64,000 bases of DNA from Sphingomonadaceae bacterium (GCA_025056155.1 JANWWL010000009.1:124001-188000), one strand, 5' to 3'; positions 1-11,639 are shown, counted from the stretch's first letter. The notes: a model not told the origin generated them from the sequence alone. Numbers and translations: made by a program.

Positions 1-2
1 CT

Positions 3-422
3 GAGACCGACCGTGAAGGCCGGCCCAAGATCGTGCCCCTGGGCCTCGCCCCCGGCTTCCGCATCGTGGAGGGCGAGCCGGACCCGCGCGGTTGGCCGGT
101 CTATGGCACGGACGGCAAGGTGGCCGGCACGGTCTCCGACATCTGGGTCGACACGGCCGACCACCTGGTGCGCTACCTGGCCGTCCGCCTGCCCGACGAT
201 CCGGCCGATGCGCTTCCCGTGCTGCTGCCGATCACGATGGCCACCGTCCGGCGCGATCGGGGCGTGGTGGAATCCGACAGCCTGCCGGCGGCCGCCTTCG
301 CCCGGGCGCCCCGGCCGAAGAGCCCCACGCAGGTCACCCGCCGCGAGGAAGACCGGATCACCGGTTTCTTTGGCGCCGGCTACCTCTACGGGTCGCCTGA
401 GAAGGTCGAGCCATGGCTGTGA
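3..422 (+). CDS. puhA: Photosynthetic reaction centre H subunit, C-terminal part (5' truncated by window edge)
   Basis: Frame 3 is open from the window start (ETDREGRPKIVPLGLAPGFRIVEGEPDPRGWPVYGTDGKVAGTVSDIWVD...ITGFFGAGYLYGSPEKVEPWL), typical of the PuhA PRC-barrel C-terminus; followed by puhB and puhC. Confidence 0.93.
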   Translation, partial: ETDREGRPKIVPLGLAPGFRIVEGEPDPRGWPVYGTDGKVAGTVSDIWVDTADHLVRYLAVRLPDDPADALPVLLPITMATVRRDRGVVESDSLPAAAFARAPRPKSPTQVTRREEDRITGFFGAGYLYGSPEKVEPWL

Positions 423-1042
423 TGGAGCACGACGACGAGCCCATCCCGGGGCTGCCCGCACGCCTGCCCCCGGGCGAACGCATCCTCTGGCAGGGCCGGC
501 CGGATTGGTGGCGCCTGGCCCGTTCGGCCTTCCACCTGCGGGCCGTGGCCCTCTACTTCGCCTTCTGGTTCGTCCTGGGGCTGAGCGGCGGGACGGCCTC
601 GGGTCTCGTCATGACGTTGGCGGCCGGCGCGGCGGGGGTGGGAATCCTCGCCCTTCTGGCCTGGGCGATGGCGCGGTCCACCCTTTACACCATCACCAAC
701 CGTCGTGTGGTGCTGCGCTTCGGGGTGGCGCTGCCGCTGTGCGTCAACCTGCCGATGGTGAAGGTGGCAAGCGCCAGGCTCGACCTCAAGTCCGACGGTA
801 GCGGCGACATCGCCTTGGAGCTCACGCCCGACCAGCGGGCGGGCTACCTGACGCTGTGGCCCTATGTTCGCCCGTGGCGCTTTGCGCGGCCCGAGCCTAC
901 GCTGCGGGCCATCCCCGACGTGCGCCTGGTGGCCGAGCTTCTGGCCCGTGCGCTCGCCGAGGCCGTGCCGGGCGGTCGCCGGCTGCCGCTGGCCGACGGG
1001 CCCGACGCCGCGCCGGTTCCGGCTGCGGGAGCGCTGGCATGA
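413..1042 (+). CDS. puhB: Photosynthetic complex assembly protein PuhB
   Basis: MAVMEHDDEPIPGLPARLPPGERILWQGRPDWWRLARSAFHLRAVALYFAFW..., PuhB-like membrane protein with a GE.ILWQGRPDW motif, directly after puhA. Confidence 0.93.
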   Translation: MAVMEHDDEPIPGLPARLPPGERILWQGRPDWWRLARSAFHLRAVALYFAFWFVLGLSGGTASGLVMTLAAGAAGVGILALLAWAMARSTLYTITNRRVVLRFGVALPLCVNLPMVKVASARLDLKSDGSGDIALELTPDQRAGYLTLWPYVRPWRFARPEPTLRAIPDVRLVAELLARALAEAVPGGRRLPLADGPDAAPVPAAGALA

Positions 1043-1524
1043 GCCGGCGTCATCCGGAACCTCCCGTCCCGAAGCGGGCGCTGATGGCGATCGGGGCCTT
1101 GGTGCTTGCCACCTTCGCACTGACGGGAAGTGTTGCCCTCGGCCTGCTCGATCGGCCCAAGCCGGCCAGCGTCCAGCGCGTTGAGCAGGGCATTCCCGTG
1201 GTCGCGGCGCGTCGCCTCGTCTTCCTGGATCGGCCGGACGGTGCGCTCGTCATCGCCGAACCCGGCGCGCCCGGGGTCGTGCAGGTCATCGCTCCCGGCA
1301 CGCACCAGGGCTTCGTGCGGGGGGTCATCCGCTCCATGGCGCGGGAACGGCGCCTGCGCGAACTGGGGCCCGAGCTTCCCTACCGACTGATGCTGTGGGG
1401 CGACGGCCGACTGTCCCTCCTGGATGAGGCGACGGGTCGCGTCGTCGAACTCGACAGCTTCGGTCGCGACAATCGGGCCGCTTTCCGCGCCTTGCTGCCC
1501 ATGCCGCCCGAGGAGTCGTCGTGA
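1039..1524 (+). CDS. puhC: Photosynthetic complex assembly protein PuhC
   Basis: ATGA overlap with puhB; one N-terminal TM plus soluble domain; position after puhB. Start at 1039 chosen inside the longer ORF 856..1524. Confidence 0.88.
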   Translation: MSRRHPEPPVPKRALMAIGALVLATFALTGSVALGLLDRPKPASVQRVEQGIPVVAARRLVFLDRPDGALVIAEPGAPGVVQVIAPGTHQGFVRGVIRSMARERRLRELGPELPYRLMLWGDGRLSLLDEATGRVVELDSFGRDNRAAFRALLPMPPEESS

Positions 1525-1817
1525 GCTGGCTGTGGCCCGAGCGGCTCGAGACCGGCTGCCGCATCGAAGTGGAGCAGTCGGACGACGCCTTCCACGCTCA
1601 TGTGCAACTGTTGGACGACATCCCCATCCGCCCCGGCGACCGGGTGCGGGTGTTGGGCGAGCCCATCCCGGTGCCGCTCGGCGAACGGATCGTGCTCGAG
1701 CGGCGCGCGATCGTCGAGCGCGCCTCGGCGCTGGTGCGCTGGTGGACCCGTGTGGCTGCCTATCGCGACCTGACCGAACTCTATGACGTGAGCTTCACTC
1801 CGGGGAGGATCGCATGA
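1521..1817 (+). CDS. Conserved photosynthesis-cluster protein of unknown function (98 aa)
   Basis: Intact ORF overlapping puhC and acsF by 4 bp on each side ([33 protein letters not shown]...). Confidence 0.8.
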   Translation: MSWLWPERLETGCRIEVEQSDDAFHAHVQLLDDIPIRPGDRVRVLGEPIPVPLGERIVLERRAIVERASALVRWWTRVAAYRDLTELYDVSFTPGRIA

Positions 1818-2878
1818 ACGTCCATGTGAAGCCCGACACTGCCGAAGAAACCCTGCGCATGGCCCAGCGGAGCACGGTGCTGTCGCCCCGCTTCTACACC
1901 ACCGACTTCGCAGCACTCGACCGGATCGACGTCTCGCCCGTGCGGGCGGAGTGGGAGCAACTGCTGGCCGAGATGGAAGCCGACCCCAACCGTCGGCACT
2001 TCCGGCGAGACTCCCGCTTTGCCGGCGTCATCGACCAGCTGCCCGAGGATCTGCGGCGCGAATTCGTGGACTTCCTCGTCTCCTCCCTCACCGCCGAGTT
2101 CTCGGGCTGCGTGCTCTATGCCGAGATCGCCCGGCGCACGCAGAACCCCGATGTCCGCCGCCTCTTCCGCCTGCTCTCCCGGGATGAAAGCCGGCACGCG
2201 GGCTTCATCAACGAAACGCTGAAGGATGCTCACATCGGGGTGGACCTGGGCTTCCTCACCCGCACCAAGAAATACACCTTCTTCAAGCCCAAGTTCATCT
2301 TCTACGCCGTCTATCTCTCGGAAAAGATTGGTTACGCCCGCTACATCACCATCTATCGCCACCTGGCCCGCCATCCCGAATTTCGCTTCCACCCCATCTT
2401 CGAATGGTTCGAACGCTGGTGCAACGACGAATTTCGCCACGGCGAGGCCTTCGCCCTCCTCATGCGGTCGGATCCCCGCTTGCTCTCCGGGCTCAACCGC
2501 TGGTGGATCCGCTTCTTCCTGCTGTCCGTCTACGCCACGATGTACGTGCGCGACCACTCGCGGCCCGTGTTCCACGCGGCGCTGGGGCTCGATCCTACCG
2601 ACTACGACTACCAGGTCTTCCGCATCTGCTCGACGATCACGCGTCAGGTCTTCCCCTTCGAGCTCGACATCGACTCGCCCACCTTCCGCCGTGGCATGGA
2701 CCGTTTGCTGAAGGCGGCCCAGGACCTCGAGCAGGCTGCCGCGCGGGGGGGGCTGCGGGGCCGGCTTGGCCAGGCCTGGTGCGCCTTGCGCGCCGCGGCG
2801 GCCTTCCTGGGCCTCTACTTCGTGCCCGTGAAGCCCAACCGGCTCCCTGAACGGACCCGGTTGCAGCCCGCCTGGTGA
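1814..2878 (+). CDS. acsF: Aerobic magnesium-protoporphyrin IX monomethyl ester (oxidative) cyclase
   Basis: Diiron-type AcsF sequence ([30 protein letters not shown]..., [40 protein letters not shown]). Confidence 0.97.
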   Translation: MNVHVKPDTAEETLRMAQRSTVLSPRFYTTDFAALDRIDVSPVRAEWEQLLAEMEADPNRRHFRRDSRFAGVIDQLPEDLRREFVDFLVSSLTAEFSGCVLYAEIARRTQNPDVRRLFRLLSRDESRHAGFINETLKDAHIGVDLGFLTRTKKYTFFKPKFIFYAVYLSEKIGYARYITIYRHLARHPEFRFHPIFEWFERWCNDEFRHGEAFALLMRSDPRLLSGLNRWWIRFFLLSVYATMYVRDHSRPVFHAALGLDPTDYDYQVFRICSTITRQVFPFELDIDSPTFRRGMDRLLKAAQDLEQAAARGGLRGRLGQAWCALRAAAAFLGLYFVPVKPNRLPERTRLQPAW

Positions 2879-2881
2879 CGC

Positions 2882-3661
2882 GTGGCCGACCTGCTCCTCG
2901 CCTTCGCGTTCGCGACCTTCGTGTGGTTCTTCGCCACGGGTGCCATCCTGTGGCTCAACCGACTGCCGCGCGAACAGCACGAAGGCGCCGTGGTGGCGGC
3001 CATTCCGCTGCTCGCCGTGGGTGCGTGCGGCATCATCGTGGCCGCAGGCGAGACGACTCCGGCGGCGGCCTACCTCGCCTTCGTTTCCGCCGTCCTGATC
3101 TGGGGCTGGCACGAGCTTGCCTTCCTGATGGGGGTCGTCACCGGGCCCAACCGGCAGCCGCTACCGCCGGGGGTGGCGGGCCTGGCCCGGTTCCGGGCGT
3201 CCGCCGGGACCGTGATCCATCACGAACTGGCCCTGTTCCTGACCCTCCTCCTGATCGCCGGCCTGTCGTGGGGGGCGCCCAACCAGGTCGGCAGCCTCAC
3301 CTTCGGCCTGCTGTTCGCCCTGCGCCTGTCGGCCAAGCTCAACATCTTCCTCGGCGTGCCCCATTTCTCCTCGGCCATGCTGCCGCCGCACCTCGGGTAT
3401 CTTAGGACCCATTTCCGCCGCCGGCGGATGAACCCGCTGATGCCCGTCTCGCTGGCCGCGGGCGCGCTGCTGGTCGGATGGTTGGCGCGGCATGCCGGCC
3501 ATGACACTGGCGCTGCGCTCATCATGTCGCTGGTCATCCTGGGCCTTCTGGAGCATGGCTTTATGCTGCTGCCCTTCAGGGACGACGCCCTGTGGCGCTG
3601 GGCCATGCCGCATCAGGCCGCCACGTCGATTAGGGGAAGGAAGTCGCGCGATGGATTATGA
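2882..3661 (+). CDS. puhE: Putative photosynthetic complex assembly protein PuhE (DUF3623)
   Basis: Polytopic membrane protein with [38 protein letters not shown]; between acsF and hemA. Confidence 0.93.
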   Translation: MADLLLAFAFATFVWFFATGAILWLNRLPREQHEGAVVAAIPLLAVGACGIIVAAGETTPAAAYLAFVSAVLIWGWHELAFLMGVVTGPNRQPLPPGVAGLARFRASAGTVIHHELALFLTLLLIAGLSWGAPNQVGSLTFGLLFALRLSAKLNIFLGVPHFSSAMLPPHLGYLRTHFRRRRMNPLMPVSLAAGALLVGWLARHAGHDTGAALIMSLVILGLLEHGFMLLPFRDDALWRWAMPHQAATSIRGRKSRDGL

Positions 3662-4871
3662 AGCCTTCTTCACGGCCGAGCTCGAAGGCCTGAAGCGCGA
3701 AGGGCGCTACCGCATCTTCGCCGAGCTCGAGCGGCATCGGGGCGACTTCCCCCACGCCACCCGCTACACCGAGCGGGGCACCCAGGAAGTGACCGTCTGG
3801 TGCTCGAACGACTATCTGGGCATGGGTCAGCATCCCAAGGTGCTGGCCGCGATGCACGAAGCGATCGACCGGTGCGGGGCCGGCGCGGGGGGCACCCGCA
3901 ACATCTCCGGCACCACGCACGACCACGTTCTCCTCGAGCGCGAGCTCGCCGATCTCCACGGCAAGGAGGCGGCTCTCCTCTTCACCTCGGGGTACGTGTC
4001 GAACTGGGCCACGCTGTCCACCCTGGCCAGTCGGCTGCCACGCTGCGTCGTCTTCTCCGACGCCGGCAACCATGCCTCGATGATCGAGGGAATCCGCCAC
4101 AGCCGGGCCGAATGCCACATCTTCCGGCACAACGACCCTGAGGATCTCGACCGCAAGCTGCGCTCGGTGGATCCGTCGCGGCCCAAGCTGGTGGCCTTCG
4201 AAAGCGTCTATTCGATGGACGGCGACATCGCCCCCATCGCCGAGATCCTCGACGTGTGCGAGGCCCACGGCGCGATGTCCTACATCGACGAGGTCCATGC
4301 GGTGGGGCTCTATGGTCCCCGCGGGGGTGGCGTGGCCGAGCGCGAGGGCCTGATGCACCGCATCACGGTGATCGAAGGCACGCTGGGCAAGGCCTTCGGC
4401 CTGATGGGGGGCTACATCGCGGCGTCGGCCGCCCTGTGCGATTTCGTGCGCAGCTTCGCCTCGGGCTTCATCTTCACCACCGCCCTGCCGCCGGTGATCG
4501 CAGCGGGCGCCCTGGCCAGTATTCGCCACCTGAAGCAGAGCGAGGGCGAACGCCAGGCCCACCGCGACCGAGTGGCCAAGGTCCGGGCTCGGCTGAAGGC
4601 CATCGGCATCCCGATGCTCGACAATCCCAGCCACATCATCCCGGTGATGGTGGGCGATCCCAAGCACACGAAGATGATTTCGGACTGGCTGCTCGAGAAC
4701 CACGGCATCTACATCCAGCCCATCAACTACCCGACCGTGCCGCGGGGCACGGAGCGCCTGCGTATCACGCCCTCGCCCGTCCATTCCGACGAGGACATCG
4801 ACCGGTTGGTGGGCGCCCTGTCCGAGATCTGGTCGCGCTGCGCGCTGGCGCGCGTGCCGGCCGCCGCCTGA
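3651..4871 (+). CDS. hemA: 5-aminolevulinate synthase
   Basis: [36 protein letters not shown]..., PLP aminotransferase family, [32 protein letters not shown]. Start chosen inside ORF 3492..4871. Confidence 0.97.
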   Translation: MDYEAFFTAELEGLKREGRYRIFAELERHRGDFPHATRYTERGTQEVTVWCSNDYLGMGQHPKVLAAMHEAIDRCGAGAGGTRNISGTTHDHVLLERELADLHGKEAALLFTSGYVSNWATLSTLASRLPRCVVFSDAGNHASMIEGIRHSRAECHIFRHNDPEDLDRKLRSVDPSRPKLVAFESVYSMDGDIAPIAEILDVCEAHGAMSYIDEVHAVGLYGPRGGGVAEREGLMHRITVIEGTLGKAFGLMGGYIAASAALCDFVRSFASGFIFTTALPPVIAAGALASIRHLKQSEGERQAHRDRVAKVRARLKAIGIPMLDNPSHIIPVMVGDPKHTKMISDWLLENHGIYIQPINYPTVPRGTERLRITPSPVHSDEDIDRLVGALSEIWSRCALARVPAAA

Positions 4872-5008
4872 GGCCGGGGCCCCGCCCGCCGGGCGCTTCG
4901 AGCGCATCCCGAGCCTGAAGGCGGAAGGCCCGGGCGCCTTGGGGGCGGCGGCCCGGCCGATGCGGCGGGCGAAAGGCGCTGCCGCCGGGCGGTGCTCCAA
5001 GAACGGAA

Positions 5009-5031
5009 GGGGTGCCCACGAGGGGCACCCC
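5009..5031. terminator. Hairpin between convergent hemA and pufC; likely bidirectional terminator
   Basis: Perfect 9-bp inverted repeat GGGGTGCCC-acgag-GGGCACCCC in the hemA/pufC intergenic gap; no strong T-tract. Confidence 0.7.
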
Positions 5032-5060
5032 AACGGCCGCCGAAGACCGAGGCCGGCCGA

Positions 5061-6188
5061 TCAGCCGGCTGGTGTGGCCACCGCCACAGCGGCCGTCGCG
5101 GCCGAGTCGGTGGGCTGCGGTGCGGCGGCGGTGGTCGGCGTTACGGCGGCAGGCGCGGCCACCGGCAGGCGGGCGAGCTCGGGAAACTCGCGGATCATGC
5201 TGTAGCCGCCCATGGGCTTGTTCTTGCCCTGGTGGCAGGTCGCGCAGTTGATCTTGAAGGGGTCGCCGGCAGGCCCCAGCCGGCTGGCCGGAAACACCGA
5301 GGTGAGGGGTGTGATGTAGTTCTCGTTGGCGTCCCGCACCATGCGGATGCCGTACCACGAGATCGCCCGCTGGGCCGTGGAGCCCGACCAGTCGGAGAAG
5401 CTGTGGGTGTTGTGGCAGAAGGTGCAGTTGACGCCCAGGGAATCCGAGAAGTGCATCATGAACCCGTAGGTCATCTCGGTGTCCATGAGCGTGGCCCGCC
5501 GCATTCCCGGCATCGGATAGGCCGAGGTGCCCGACACCCGGATCCGGCGTTCCGACGGATCCTTCTCGAGGATGTAGGCCGTGAAGGGATCGTAGGGCAG
5601 CGAGGAGTAGACGGCGGGCATGGCGTCGGGGTTGTTCTGGCCCCGCCGACTGCGCATGCCCATCCGGGCCATCGATTCGGGGTCGGTCGTCCAGTAGTGG
5701 GCGGGCACCGGCTGGCCGCGATGGCAAGTCCAGCAGGTGACTCCAGTGTCCTTCACATGGTCCTTCCAGTTGACGTTGATGGCCCGCGTCATCTGGATCA
5801 TCTTCCGGGCCACCACCTTGGTATAGACCTCGTCCGAGGCCATGTTCTCAGGGTTGTGGCAGTAGTTGCACCCCTGCTCGGGCGAAACCCATTCGGTGAT
5901 GGCGATCATCAGCCGGTTGAACTCTTCCGTCTTGAGATCGCCCAGCACCTGGACGTTCTCGTAGAATTCGCCGGCCGGCTCGCCCAGGTTGTTGGGGTCG
6001 AGCACGATGTCGCGATAGGTCTCGCCCGGGATCCGGTCGGGCCCTGGCAGGTTGGAGCGGTCGGCGAGCTGCACCATCCCGGTCCCACGATGGCCGGTCT
6101 GCTGGATGTCCTTCGGCCCCACCTCGCAGGCGGCCAGGGCCAACGGCAAGCCGGCGAGCAGCGCCGTGGTGAGCGGTGCGCGGGTCAT
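5061..6188 (-). CDS. pufC: Photosynthetic reaction centre tetraheme cytochrome c subunit
   Basis: Four CxxCH motifs (CNYCH, CWTCH, CTFCH, CATCH), lipobox-like LALAAC; immediately after pufM. Confidence 0.97.
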   Translation of the reverse strand: MTRAPLTTALLAGLPLALAACEVGPKDIQQTGHRGTGMVQLADRSNLPGPDRIPGETYRDIVLDPNNLGEPAGEFYENVQVLGDLKTEEFNRLMIAITEWVSPEQGCNYCHNPENMASDEVYTKVVARKMIQMTRAINVNWKDHVKDTGVTCWTCHRGQPVPAHYWTTDPESMARMGMRSRRGQNNPDAMPAVYSSLPYDPFTAYILEKDPSERRIRVSGTSAYPMPGMRRATLMDTEMTYGFMMHFSDSLGVNCTFCHNTHSFSDWSGSTAQRAISWYGIRMVRDANENYITPLTSVFPASRLGPAGDPFKINCATCHQGKNKPMGGYSMIREFPELARLPVAAPAAVTPTTAAAPQPTDSAATAAVAVATPAG

Positions 6189-7150
6189 TGGGCGGCTCCT
6201 TGCTGGAGAAGCGGATCCACCGTGCCCGTGGGCGGATAGGCGGGCGCGAAGCCGTGCTCGACGGCCCACAGGTACCAGTTGTCGACCACCGTGCCCGTCA
6301 GCAGGATGCCGATCCCACCGGTCAGGGTCGTGAGCACGGCAAACCACCAAGCCCAACGGTGGATGGATTCCATGGAGGCGTTGAAGCCCATGGTCCACCG
6401 CCAGAACAATGCGGCGCGTTCGCTCGCCGTGCCCCGGTCGACGATCTGCTCGATCTCGCGGTCTCCACCGTAGCGGCTGACGGCCAGGATGGTCGCCCCG
6501 TGCATCGCGAACAGCAGGGTCGAGCCGTAGAGGAAGACGATCGAGAGCGCGTGAAAGGGATTGTAGAAGAAGTTCCCGTAGCGGATCGACAGTGCGGCGG
6601 TCCAGTCGAGGTGCGGGAAGATGCCGAAGGGCACCGCCTCCGACCAACTGCCCATCAGGATGGGCCGGAAGAAGCCCAGCGACAGGTAGAGGAAGATGGC
6701 CGAGGCGAAGGCCCAGGCGACGTGGGTGCCCATGCCCAGGCGGCGCGCCCGCACGTAGGTGCGGGCCCACCACAGCAGGATCGAGAGGGTGAGGAAGAAG
6801 CCCGCGATCAGCCACCAGCCGCCCTCGGCGAGCGGCGGGATCGACAGGCCGTACTCGGGCCGCGGCGGCTCGAGCGACAGCCAGAAGAGCTGGCGAACAA
6901 ACTGCACTGGATCCCAGTCCACCGAGGCCCACATGTTGAGCCCTATGATCTCGAAGGCGATGAAGCCGCACACCAGCGAGGCAAGCCCCAGGCGGCCAAG
7001 GTAGATGGGGCCGATCTGCGCATTCCCCAGCCGGCCCAGCAGGCGGGAGACCCCGGGCGTGCCGACGCGGTCGTCGTCGCCGGCCGGCAAGGGCACGCCG
7101 TGCGCGGGCCCCACCACTTGGATCTGCGTGAAGATGTTCTGGTAGGCCAT
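6185..7150 (-). CDS. pufM: Photosynthetic reaction centre M subunit
   Basis: [52 protein letters not shown]..., classic PufM. Start at 7150 chosen. Confidence 0.98.
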   Translation of the reverse strand: MAYQNIFTQIQVVGPAHGVPLPAGDDDRVGTPGVSRLLGRLGNAQIGPIYLGRLGLASLVCGFIAFEIIGLNMWASVDWDPVQFVRQLFWLSLEPPRPEYGLSIPPLAEGGWWLIAGFFLTLSILLWWARTYVRARRLGMGTHVAWAFASAIFLYLSLGFFRPILMGSWSEAVPFGIFPHLDWTAALSIRYGNFFYNPFHALSIVFLYGSTLLFAMHGATILAVSRYGGDREIEQIVDRGTASERAALFWRWTMGFNASMESIHRWAWWFAVLTTLTGGIGILLTGTVVDNWYLWAVEHGFAPAYPPTGTVDPLLQQGAAQ

Positions 7151-7178
7151 CGAAGCGTCCTCCCGTGCGTCGTCCGCT

Positions 7179-8003
7179 TCAGCGCCAGACCGGCAGGTCA
7201 AGCCACCACGACCACCACTCGGGCCAACCGCGAGTCCAGAACGGGCCGCTGATGATGATGCACACCGCGCTCCAGAACCCGGCGTTGAGCGCGAGCAGCA
7301 GGCCCAGCCGGTGGATGCCCAGCGTGCCCACGGAATAGCCGATCAGGTCCTGGAAGAAGGTGTCTTCTTCATCCGAGCCCTTGATCTCCTCGCCCTTGGG
7401 CGGGTTGGCGGCCGACAGGATGAGCGAGCCGTGCAGTGCCAGCGCCAACGTCGTCGTGAAGAAGAACGACACGGCGATCATGTGCGCCGGGTTGTAGTGG
7501 AAGTGCAGATACTGGTAGCCGACGTTGGATACCCAGTCGAGGTGGCTGAAGATGCCATAGGGGAACCCGTGCCCCCAGGCGCCCAACAGCAGCGGGCGGA
7601 ACACCACCAGCGTCACGTAGGCGAAGATGGCGACTCCGAACGCGATGGGGACGTGATAGCCGATCCCCAGCTTCCGGCAGATCTCGACCTCGCGCAGCGC
7701 CCAAGAGACGAAGGCCCCGATGGCGCAGATGGTGATGATCTGCCACAGCCCACCTTCCTTGAGCGGAGCGAGGCCCAGCCCGTACTTGAGGTCGGGCGGT
7801 TCGATCGAGATGAGCCAGGGGTTCCACGTGGGCCCGATGGCGGCGCCGTACAGGATGAGGGCCGTCCCCAGGGTCGCGAAGAAGATCGTCGTGACTCCAA
7901 AGAAGCCGACGTAGAAGGGACCTACCCAGAAGTCGAAGAGGTCCCCGCCGATCAGGGTGCCGCCGCGAACCCGATACTTCCGTTCGAAGCTTAGGAGCGC
8001 CAT
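7179..8003 (-). CDS. pufL: Photosynthetic reaction centre L subunit
   Basis: [42 protein letters not shown]..., classic PufL. Confidence 0.98.
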   Translation of the reverse strand: MALLSFERKYRVRGGTLIGGDLFDFWVGPFYVGFFGVTTIFFATLGTALILYGAAIGPTWNPWLISIEPPDLKYGLGLAPLKEGGLWQIITICAIGAFVSWALREVEICRKLGIGYHVPIAFGVAIFAYVTLVVFRPLLLGAWGHGFPYGIFSHLDWVSNVGYQYLHFHYNPAHMIAVSFFFTTTLALALHGSLILSAANPPKGEEIKGSDEEDTFFQDLIGYSVGTLGIHRLGLLLALNAGFWSAVCIIISGPFWTRGWPEWWSWWLDLPVWR

Positions 8004-8021
8004 GGTTCCAGCCTTTCCAAC

Positions 8022-8045
8022 CGGCCGGCCCCTGAGGGCCGGCCG
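8022..8045 (-). promoter_or_regulatory. Intercistronic stem-loop I between pufA and pufL
   Basis: 10-bp perfect stem CGGCCGGCCC-ctga-GGGCCGGCCG. Confidence 0.65.
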
Positions 8046-8063
8046 ATTGTTCCGTCCAAACGG

Positions 8064-8091
8064 GGGAGGGCGGGCGTGCGCCCGCGCCCCC
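8064..8091 (-). promoter_or_regulatory. Intercistronic stem-loop II just 3' of pufA
   Basis: 6-bp perfect core GCGGGC-GTGC-GCCCGC (8070-8085), with imperfect outer pairing, directly after the pufA stop. Confidence 0.5.
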
Positions 8092-8286
8092 TCAGCCCAG
8101 TCGCGTGTCGTCCGCCGTCACCGGCTGGGTGACAGCCGCGGTCGCCGGGGCCGGCTTGGCGTCCAGCCAGTTGTACCGGTCGGTGCTGAGCAGGATGAAG
8201 TGGATCAGCACCGCCAGCACGAACAGGAAGACGGCCAGCGCGACCAGGGTCCGCTGCGGGTGAAAGATTTGCCAGATGCGCCACAT
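8092..8286 (-). CDS. pufA: Light-harvesting 1 alpha polypeptide
   Basis: [42 protein letters not shown]..., LH1 alpha with the conserved A...H motif. Confidence 0.97.
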   Translation of the reverse strand: MWRIWQIFHPQRTLVALAVFLFVLAVLIHFILLSTDRYNWLDAKPAPATAAVTQPVTADDTRLG

Positions 8287-8298
8287 GGGCCCTTCTCC

Positions 8299-8541
8299 TT
8301 ACGCCTTGGGCGCGGTCAGCGCCGCGCTCGCCTGCCGTTCGATCGCTTGGGTGGCCGCCACCTCGTAGCCCTCCACGCCGGGGATCCAGGGCTTCCAGCT
8401 CCACACCAGGATGTGGGCGACCACGGCCACGGCCGTGAAGATCAGGAAGCTCGTCATGAAGATCCCGTGGAACTCCTTGGCTTCCTGATCGGTCAGGTAG
8501 CTCGTGGTGCGGGCCCGGTCGGGCCCCTCCGTCATTGCCAT
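8299..8541 (-). CDS. pufB: Light-harvesting 1 beta polypeptide
   Basis: [54 protein letters not shown]..., LH1 beta. Start at 8541 chosen. Confidence 0.96.
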   Translation of the reverse strand: MAMTEGPDRARTTSYLTDQEAKEFHGIFMTSFLIFTAVAVVAHILVWSWKPWIPGVEGYEVAATQAIERQASAALTAPKA

Positions 8542-8616
8542 GCTTGCTCTCCTTCCACACGCGAAGAGGGGCGCACCGCCCCCGTACCGGCCGGGCGGCC
8601 CCGGCCGATCCCCGAA

Positions 8617-8632
8617 CCCCCGCTTGCGGGGG
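8617..8632 (-). promoter_or_regulatory. Hairpin in the bchZ-pufB intergenic leader
   Basis: CCCCCGC-tt-GCGGGGG perfect inverted repeat 5' of pufB. Confidence 0.45.
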
Positions 8633-8653
8633 AAACCTTGCCGATGCACGCCC

Positions 8654-10096
8654 TCACGCTGCCATCCTCCGGCAGGCTGCGGCCATGACCCGCGCCCGCG
8701 TCACGCGGGGCTCCCCCGCGGCACGGGCGGCCGCCTCGGCCGCGTCGCGCAGCCGCTTGGCGGCCGAGATCCGCACCAGCACGGGCTCGGCCTCGACCAG
8801 TCGGTCCAGCTCGGCGCGCGCATCCTCGTCCCAGGGCAGTTCGCGCACCAGGCGCGATGGCGTGGCTTCCACCCGGTCGAGGTCGCTCGACAGGGGCAGG
8901 ATGTGGAACAGCGCGTCGAACAGCGCGTTCACCACCTCCTGCACGATCCAGACCGCGCCCGAGTAGCCCATGAATGGCGTGCCGGTGTGCCGGCGGACCA
9001 GCGCGCCCGGGAACGACGCCGGGATCCATTGCGTGCGCACTCCAAGTTCCGCGGCGTACAGGCGCTCGTTGTAGCTGCCGAACAGCACGAGCGGCGTCCG
9101 GTCGGCGATCGCCGAGCGCACGGCCTCGTTGTCGGGCTTGACGCCAGCGCGCCGGGCGATCGCGAAGCGGCAGGGCAGGCCCATCTCGTCCTCGAGGAAA
9201 TGCCGCACGCCGCGCGCGTAGGTCTCGCCGGCCACGATGCCGAAGCTCGCCGTGGCGAAGAAGTCCTGAGTGACGGACCGCCAAAGGTCCCACAGCGGCT
9301 TGATCGTGGTGTGCTTCTCGCGCTCGATGAACGGCTCGGGGTCGAGATCCAGAAGCTCGCCCAGCGTACGCAAGAAGGCGGTGGTGGAGTGCAGCCCGAT
9401 GGGGGCCTGCAGATACGGTCGGTCGAGCGCCTCGCAGAGCATCCGGCCGAACTCGCGGTACATGCAGACGTTGACGTCGGCGTCGGCGAGCTTGCGGAGG
9501 TCGGCGAGGTGGGTGCCCAGCGGGAAGACGAGGTTCACCTCGGCCCCCAGCCCTTCGATCAGGCGGCGCACCTCGGCCACATCGGAGGGCATGTTGAAGG
9601 TGCCGTAGATGGGCCCGATGATGTTGACCCTGGGCTTCTCACCCGCCTTGCGCGGGCGGCGGGGCGGCACCTTGCGCGGCCCGAACTGATCCCACAGCCA
9701 GCGCATGGCCCGATCGGCCGACTGCCACTGGTCCTCGTCGATGGTGCGGGGCAGAAAGCGCTGGATGGTGGTGCCCTCGGGCGTGACACCCCCGCCGATC
9801 ATCTCGGCGATGGATCCCGTCACCACGACCGACGGCAGGTCGGGATCCAACGTGTCCCACGCGCGCTTCATCGCGGCCTCGGTGCCGGTCTTGCCCAGCT
9901 CCTCCTCGGCCAGGCCCGTGACCACGATGGGCAGTTCGTGGGGAGGCAGCGCGTCGGTATAGTGGAGGACCGAGGTGACCGGCAGGTTCTCGCAGCCCAC
10001 GGGGCCGTCGATGATGACCTGCAGCCCCTTGACCGCCGTGAAGACGTAGACCGCCCCCCAGTAGCCGCCCGCGCGGTCGTGGTCGAGGATCAGCAT
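8654..10096 (-). CDS. bchZ: Chlorophyllide a reductase subunit Z
   Basis: [58 protein letters not shown]..., nitrogenase-like family. Confidence 0.97.
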   Translation of the reverse strand: MLILDHDRAGGYWGAVYVFTAVKGLQVIIDGPVGCENLPVTSVLHYTDALPPHELPIVVTGLAEEELGKTGTEAAMKRAWDTLDPDLPSVVVTGSIAEMIGGGVTPEGTTIQRFLPRTIDEDQWQSADRAMRWLWDQFGPRKVPPRRPRKAGEKPRVNIIGPIYGTFNMPSDVAEVRRLIEGLGAEVNLVFPLGTHLADLRKLADADVNVCMYREFGRMLCEALDRPYLQAPIGLHSTTAFLRTLGELLDLDPEPFIEREKHTTIKPLWDLWRSVTQDFFATASFGIVAGETYARGVRHFLEDEMGLPCRFAIARRAGVKPDNEAVRSAIADRTPLVLFGSYNERLYAAELGVRTQWIPASFPGALVRRHTGTPFMGYSGAVWIVQEVVNALFDALFHILPLSSDLDRVEATPSRLVRELPWDEDARAELDRLVEAEPVLVRISAAKRLRDAAEAAARAAGEPRVTRARVMAAACRRMAA

Positions 10097-10127
10097 CGAC
10101 CGTCCTCCCGCGGAATCCGGCGGCCGC

Positions 10128-11639
10128 TCATGTGCCGACCGCCTCCTCGGCCTTCGCGCGCGCGGCGCGCTGGGCGGCGTAGCGGCCCTTGAACTCCGGT
10201 CGGTCCACCGGCAGGTTCTGCCAGATGCCCGCCGCCGGGCCCTCGCCCACCCCCCGGAAGAACTCCCGCATCTCGGCGAAGCGGGCCTGGCCTGCGATGG
10301 CGGCGTTGACGACTTCGGCCAAGGCCCCAGCGCCCGCCGGGCCCATCAGCGGCCGGGCGGAGATGAGGTTCGTGAAGTACAGGGCCGGGATGGCCTTCGT
10401 CTTGGCATGCTGCACGACCGGCGTGGTGCCGATGGCGAGGTCGGGGGCGAAGGCGTCGACCGCGGCCAGGTCGTCCTCCAGGCGGGCCCGGAACCGCACG
10501 GGGATCCCGCGCGCCTCGAGCCACGCGCGGTCGGGATCCGACCAGCGCGTCCTCGGGCAGGCGGTGCCCACGTAGAGCACGTCCGCGCCGCTTTCGACCA
10601 GCAGGCGGGCGACCAGCAGCTCCGAGCCTTCGTAGCCCGACACGGTAATCCGGCCGCGGATGGGGCGTGCCGCGAGCGCCCCGCGGATGGCGGGCAGGAA
10701 ACGGTTCTTGGCCTCTGCCACCCGTGCGGGCGGCACGGCGAAGGCGTCGCCCACCGCATCCAGCCAGGCGGCCGTGCCGTCCACCCCGACCGGCGCCGAG
10801 GGGAGGACGGTGCGGCCGGCCGTTTCGAATTCGCGGACGGCCGCGGTGTAGAAGGGATGGATGGCGGCCACCACGGGCGAAGCGAGCGCGGCATAGAGTT
10901 CGCGCCACTCGCGCACGGGCACCACGGGGCCCGCGGCCAAGTCCAGCGGCTCGAGGAGGCGCCCGATCACGACAGGATCGGCCGGGAACATCTCGCCCAG
11001 AAGGGTGAGGGTGGGGCGATCGGTGCGTTCGCGCGGCGCGGCCACGGGGCCCGCCTCGGCCTCCGCCCGGGCGTAGGCCAGCATGGCCGCCGCCAGCACG
11101 TCCTTGGCCTCGGCATGCGTCGGCACGCCGAAGCCCGGCACGTCGATGCCGATGATCCGCACCCCCTTGATGTTCCGCGGCAAGAGCTGGAGCGGCACGC
11201 CCGAAGCCGTGGGCACGCACAGGTTCGTGACGACGATGGCGTCGTATTTTTCGGGGTCGGCCAGTTGGAAGACGGCCTCGCGGATGTCCTCGAAGAGCTT
11301 GCCCGTGACGAGCGTTTCGGAGTTGAACGGTACGTAGCCCACGGTGCGGCGGGCGCCGTAGAAGTGGCTCGTGAAGGTGAGCCCATAGACGCAGCAGGCC
11401 GAGCCCGAGAGCACGGTGGCCACCCGGCGCATCCTCAGGCCCACGCGCAGCGAGCCGAAGGCGGGGCACATCGACTGCGGTTGGTCGTGCGGTCCCCGCG
11501 GATAGTCCGCCTGATAGCGTTCGAGGATGGCGCTCTTGCCCGCCTGCCGGGCGGCTTCCCGCATGCGCTCGCGCCCGCCGTGGCAGCCGCCGGCTGCGGT
11601 CGCGATGTCCGGGCTGGTCGTGGCCTCGCGCATGGTCAT
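10128..11639 (-). CDS. bchY: Chlorophyllide a reductase subunit Y
   Basis: [66 protein letters not shown]...; ATGA overlap with bchX. Start at 11639 chosen within the longer ORF. Confidence 0.97.
   Translation of the reverse strand: MTMREATTSPDIATAAGGCHGGRERMREAARQAGKSAILERYQADYPRGPHDQPQSMCPAFGSLRVGLRMRRVATVLSGSACCVYGLTFTSHFYGARRTVGYVPFNSETLVTGKLFEDIREAVFQLADPEKYDAIVVTNLCVPTASGVPLQLLPRNIKGVRIIGIDVPGFGVPTHAEAKDVLAAAMLAYARAEAEAGPVAAPRERTDRPTLTLLGEMFPADPVVIGRLLEPLDLAAGPVVPVREWRELYAALASPVVAAIHPFYTAAVREFETAGRTVLPSAPVGVDGTAAWLDAVGDAFAVPPARVAEAKNRFLPAIRGALAARPIRGRITVSGYEGSELLVARLLVESGADVLYVGTACPRTRWSDPDRAWLEARGIPVRFRARLEDDLAAVDAFAPDLAIGTTPVVQHAKTKAIPALYFTNLISARPLMGPAGAGALAEVVNAAIAGQARFAEMREFFRGVGEGPAAGIWQNLPVDRPEFKGRYAAQRAARAKAEEAVGT

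Noticed and set aside
1781-3112. 443-aa minus-strand ORF opposite acsF
   Set aside because: Shadow ORF; acsF on the + strand is unambiguous.
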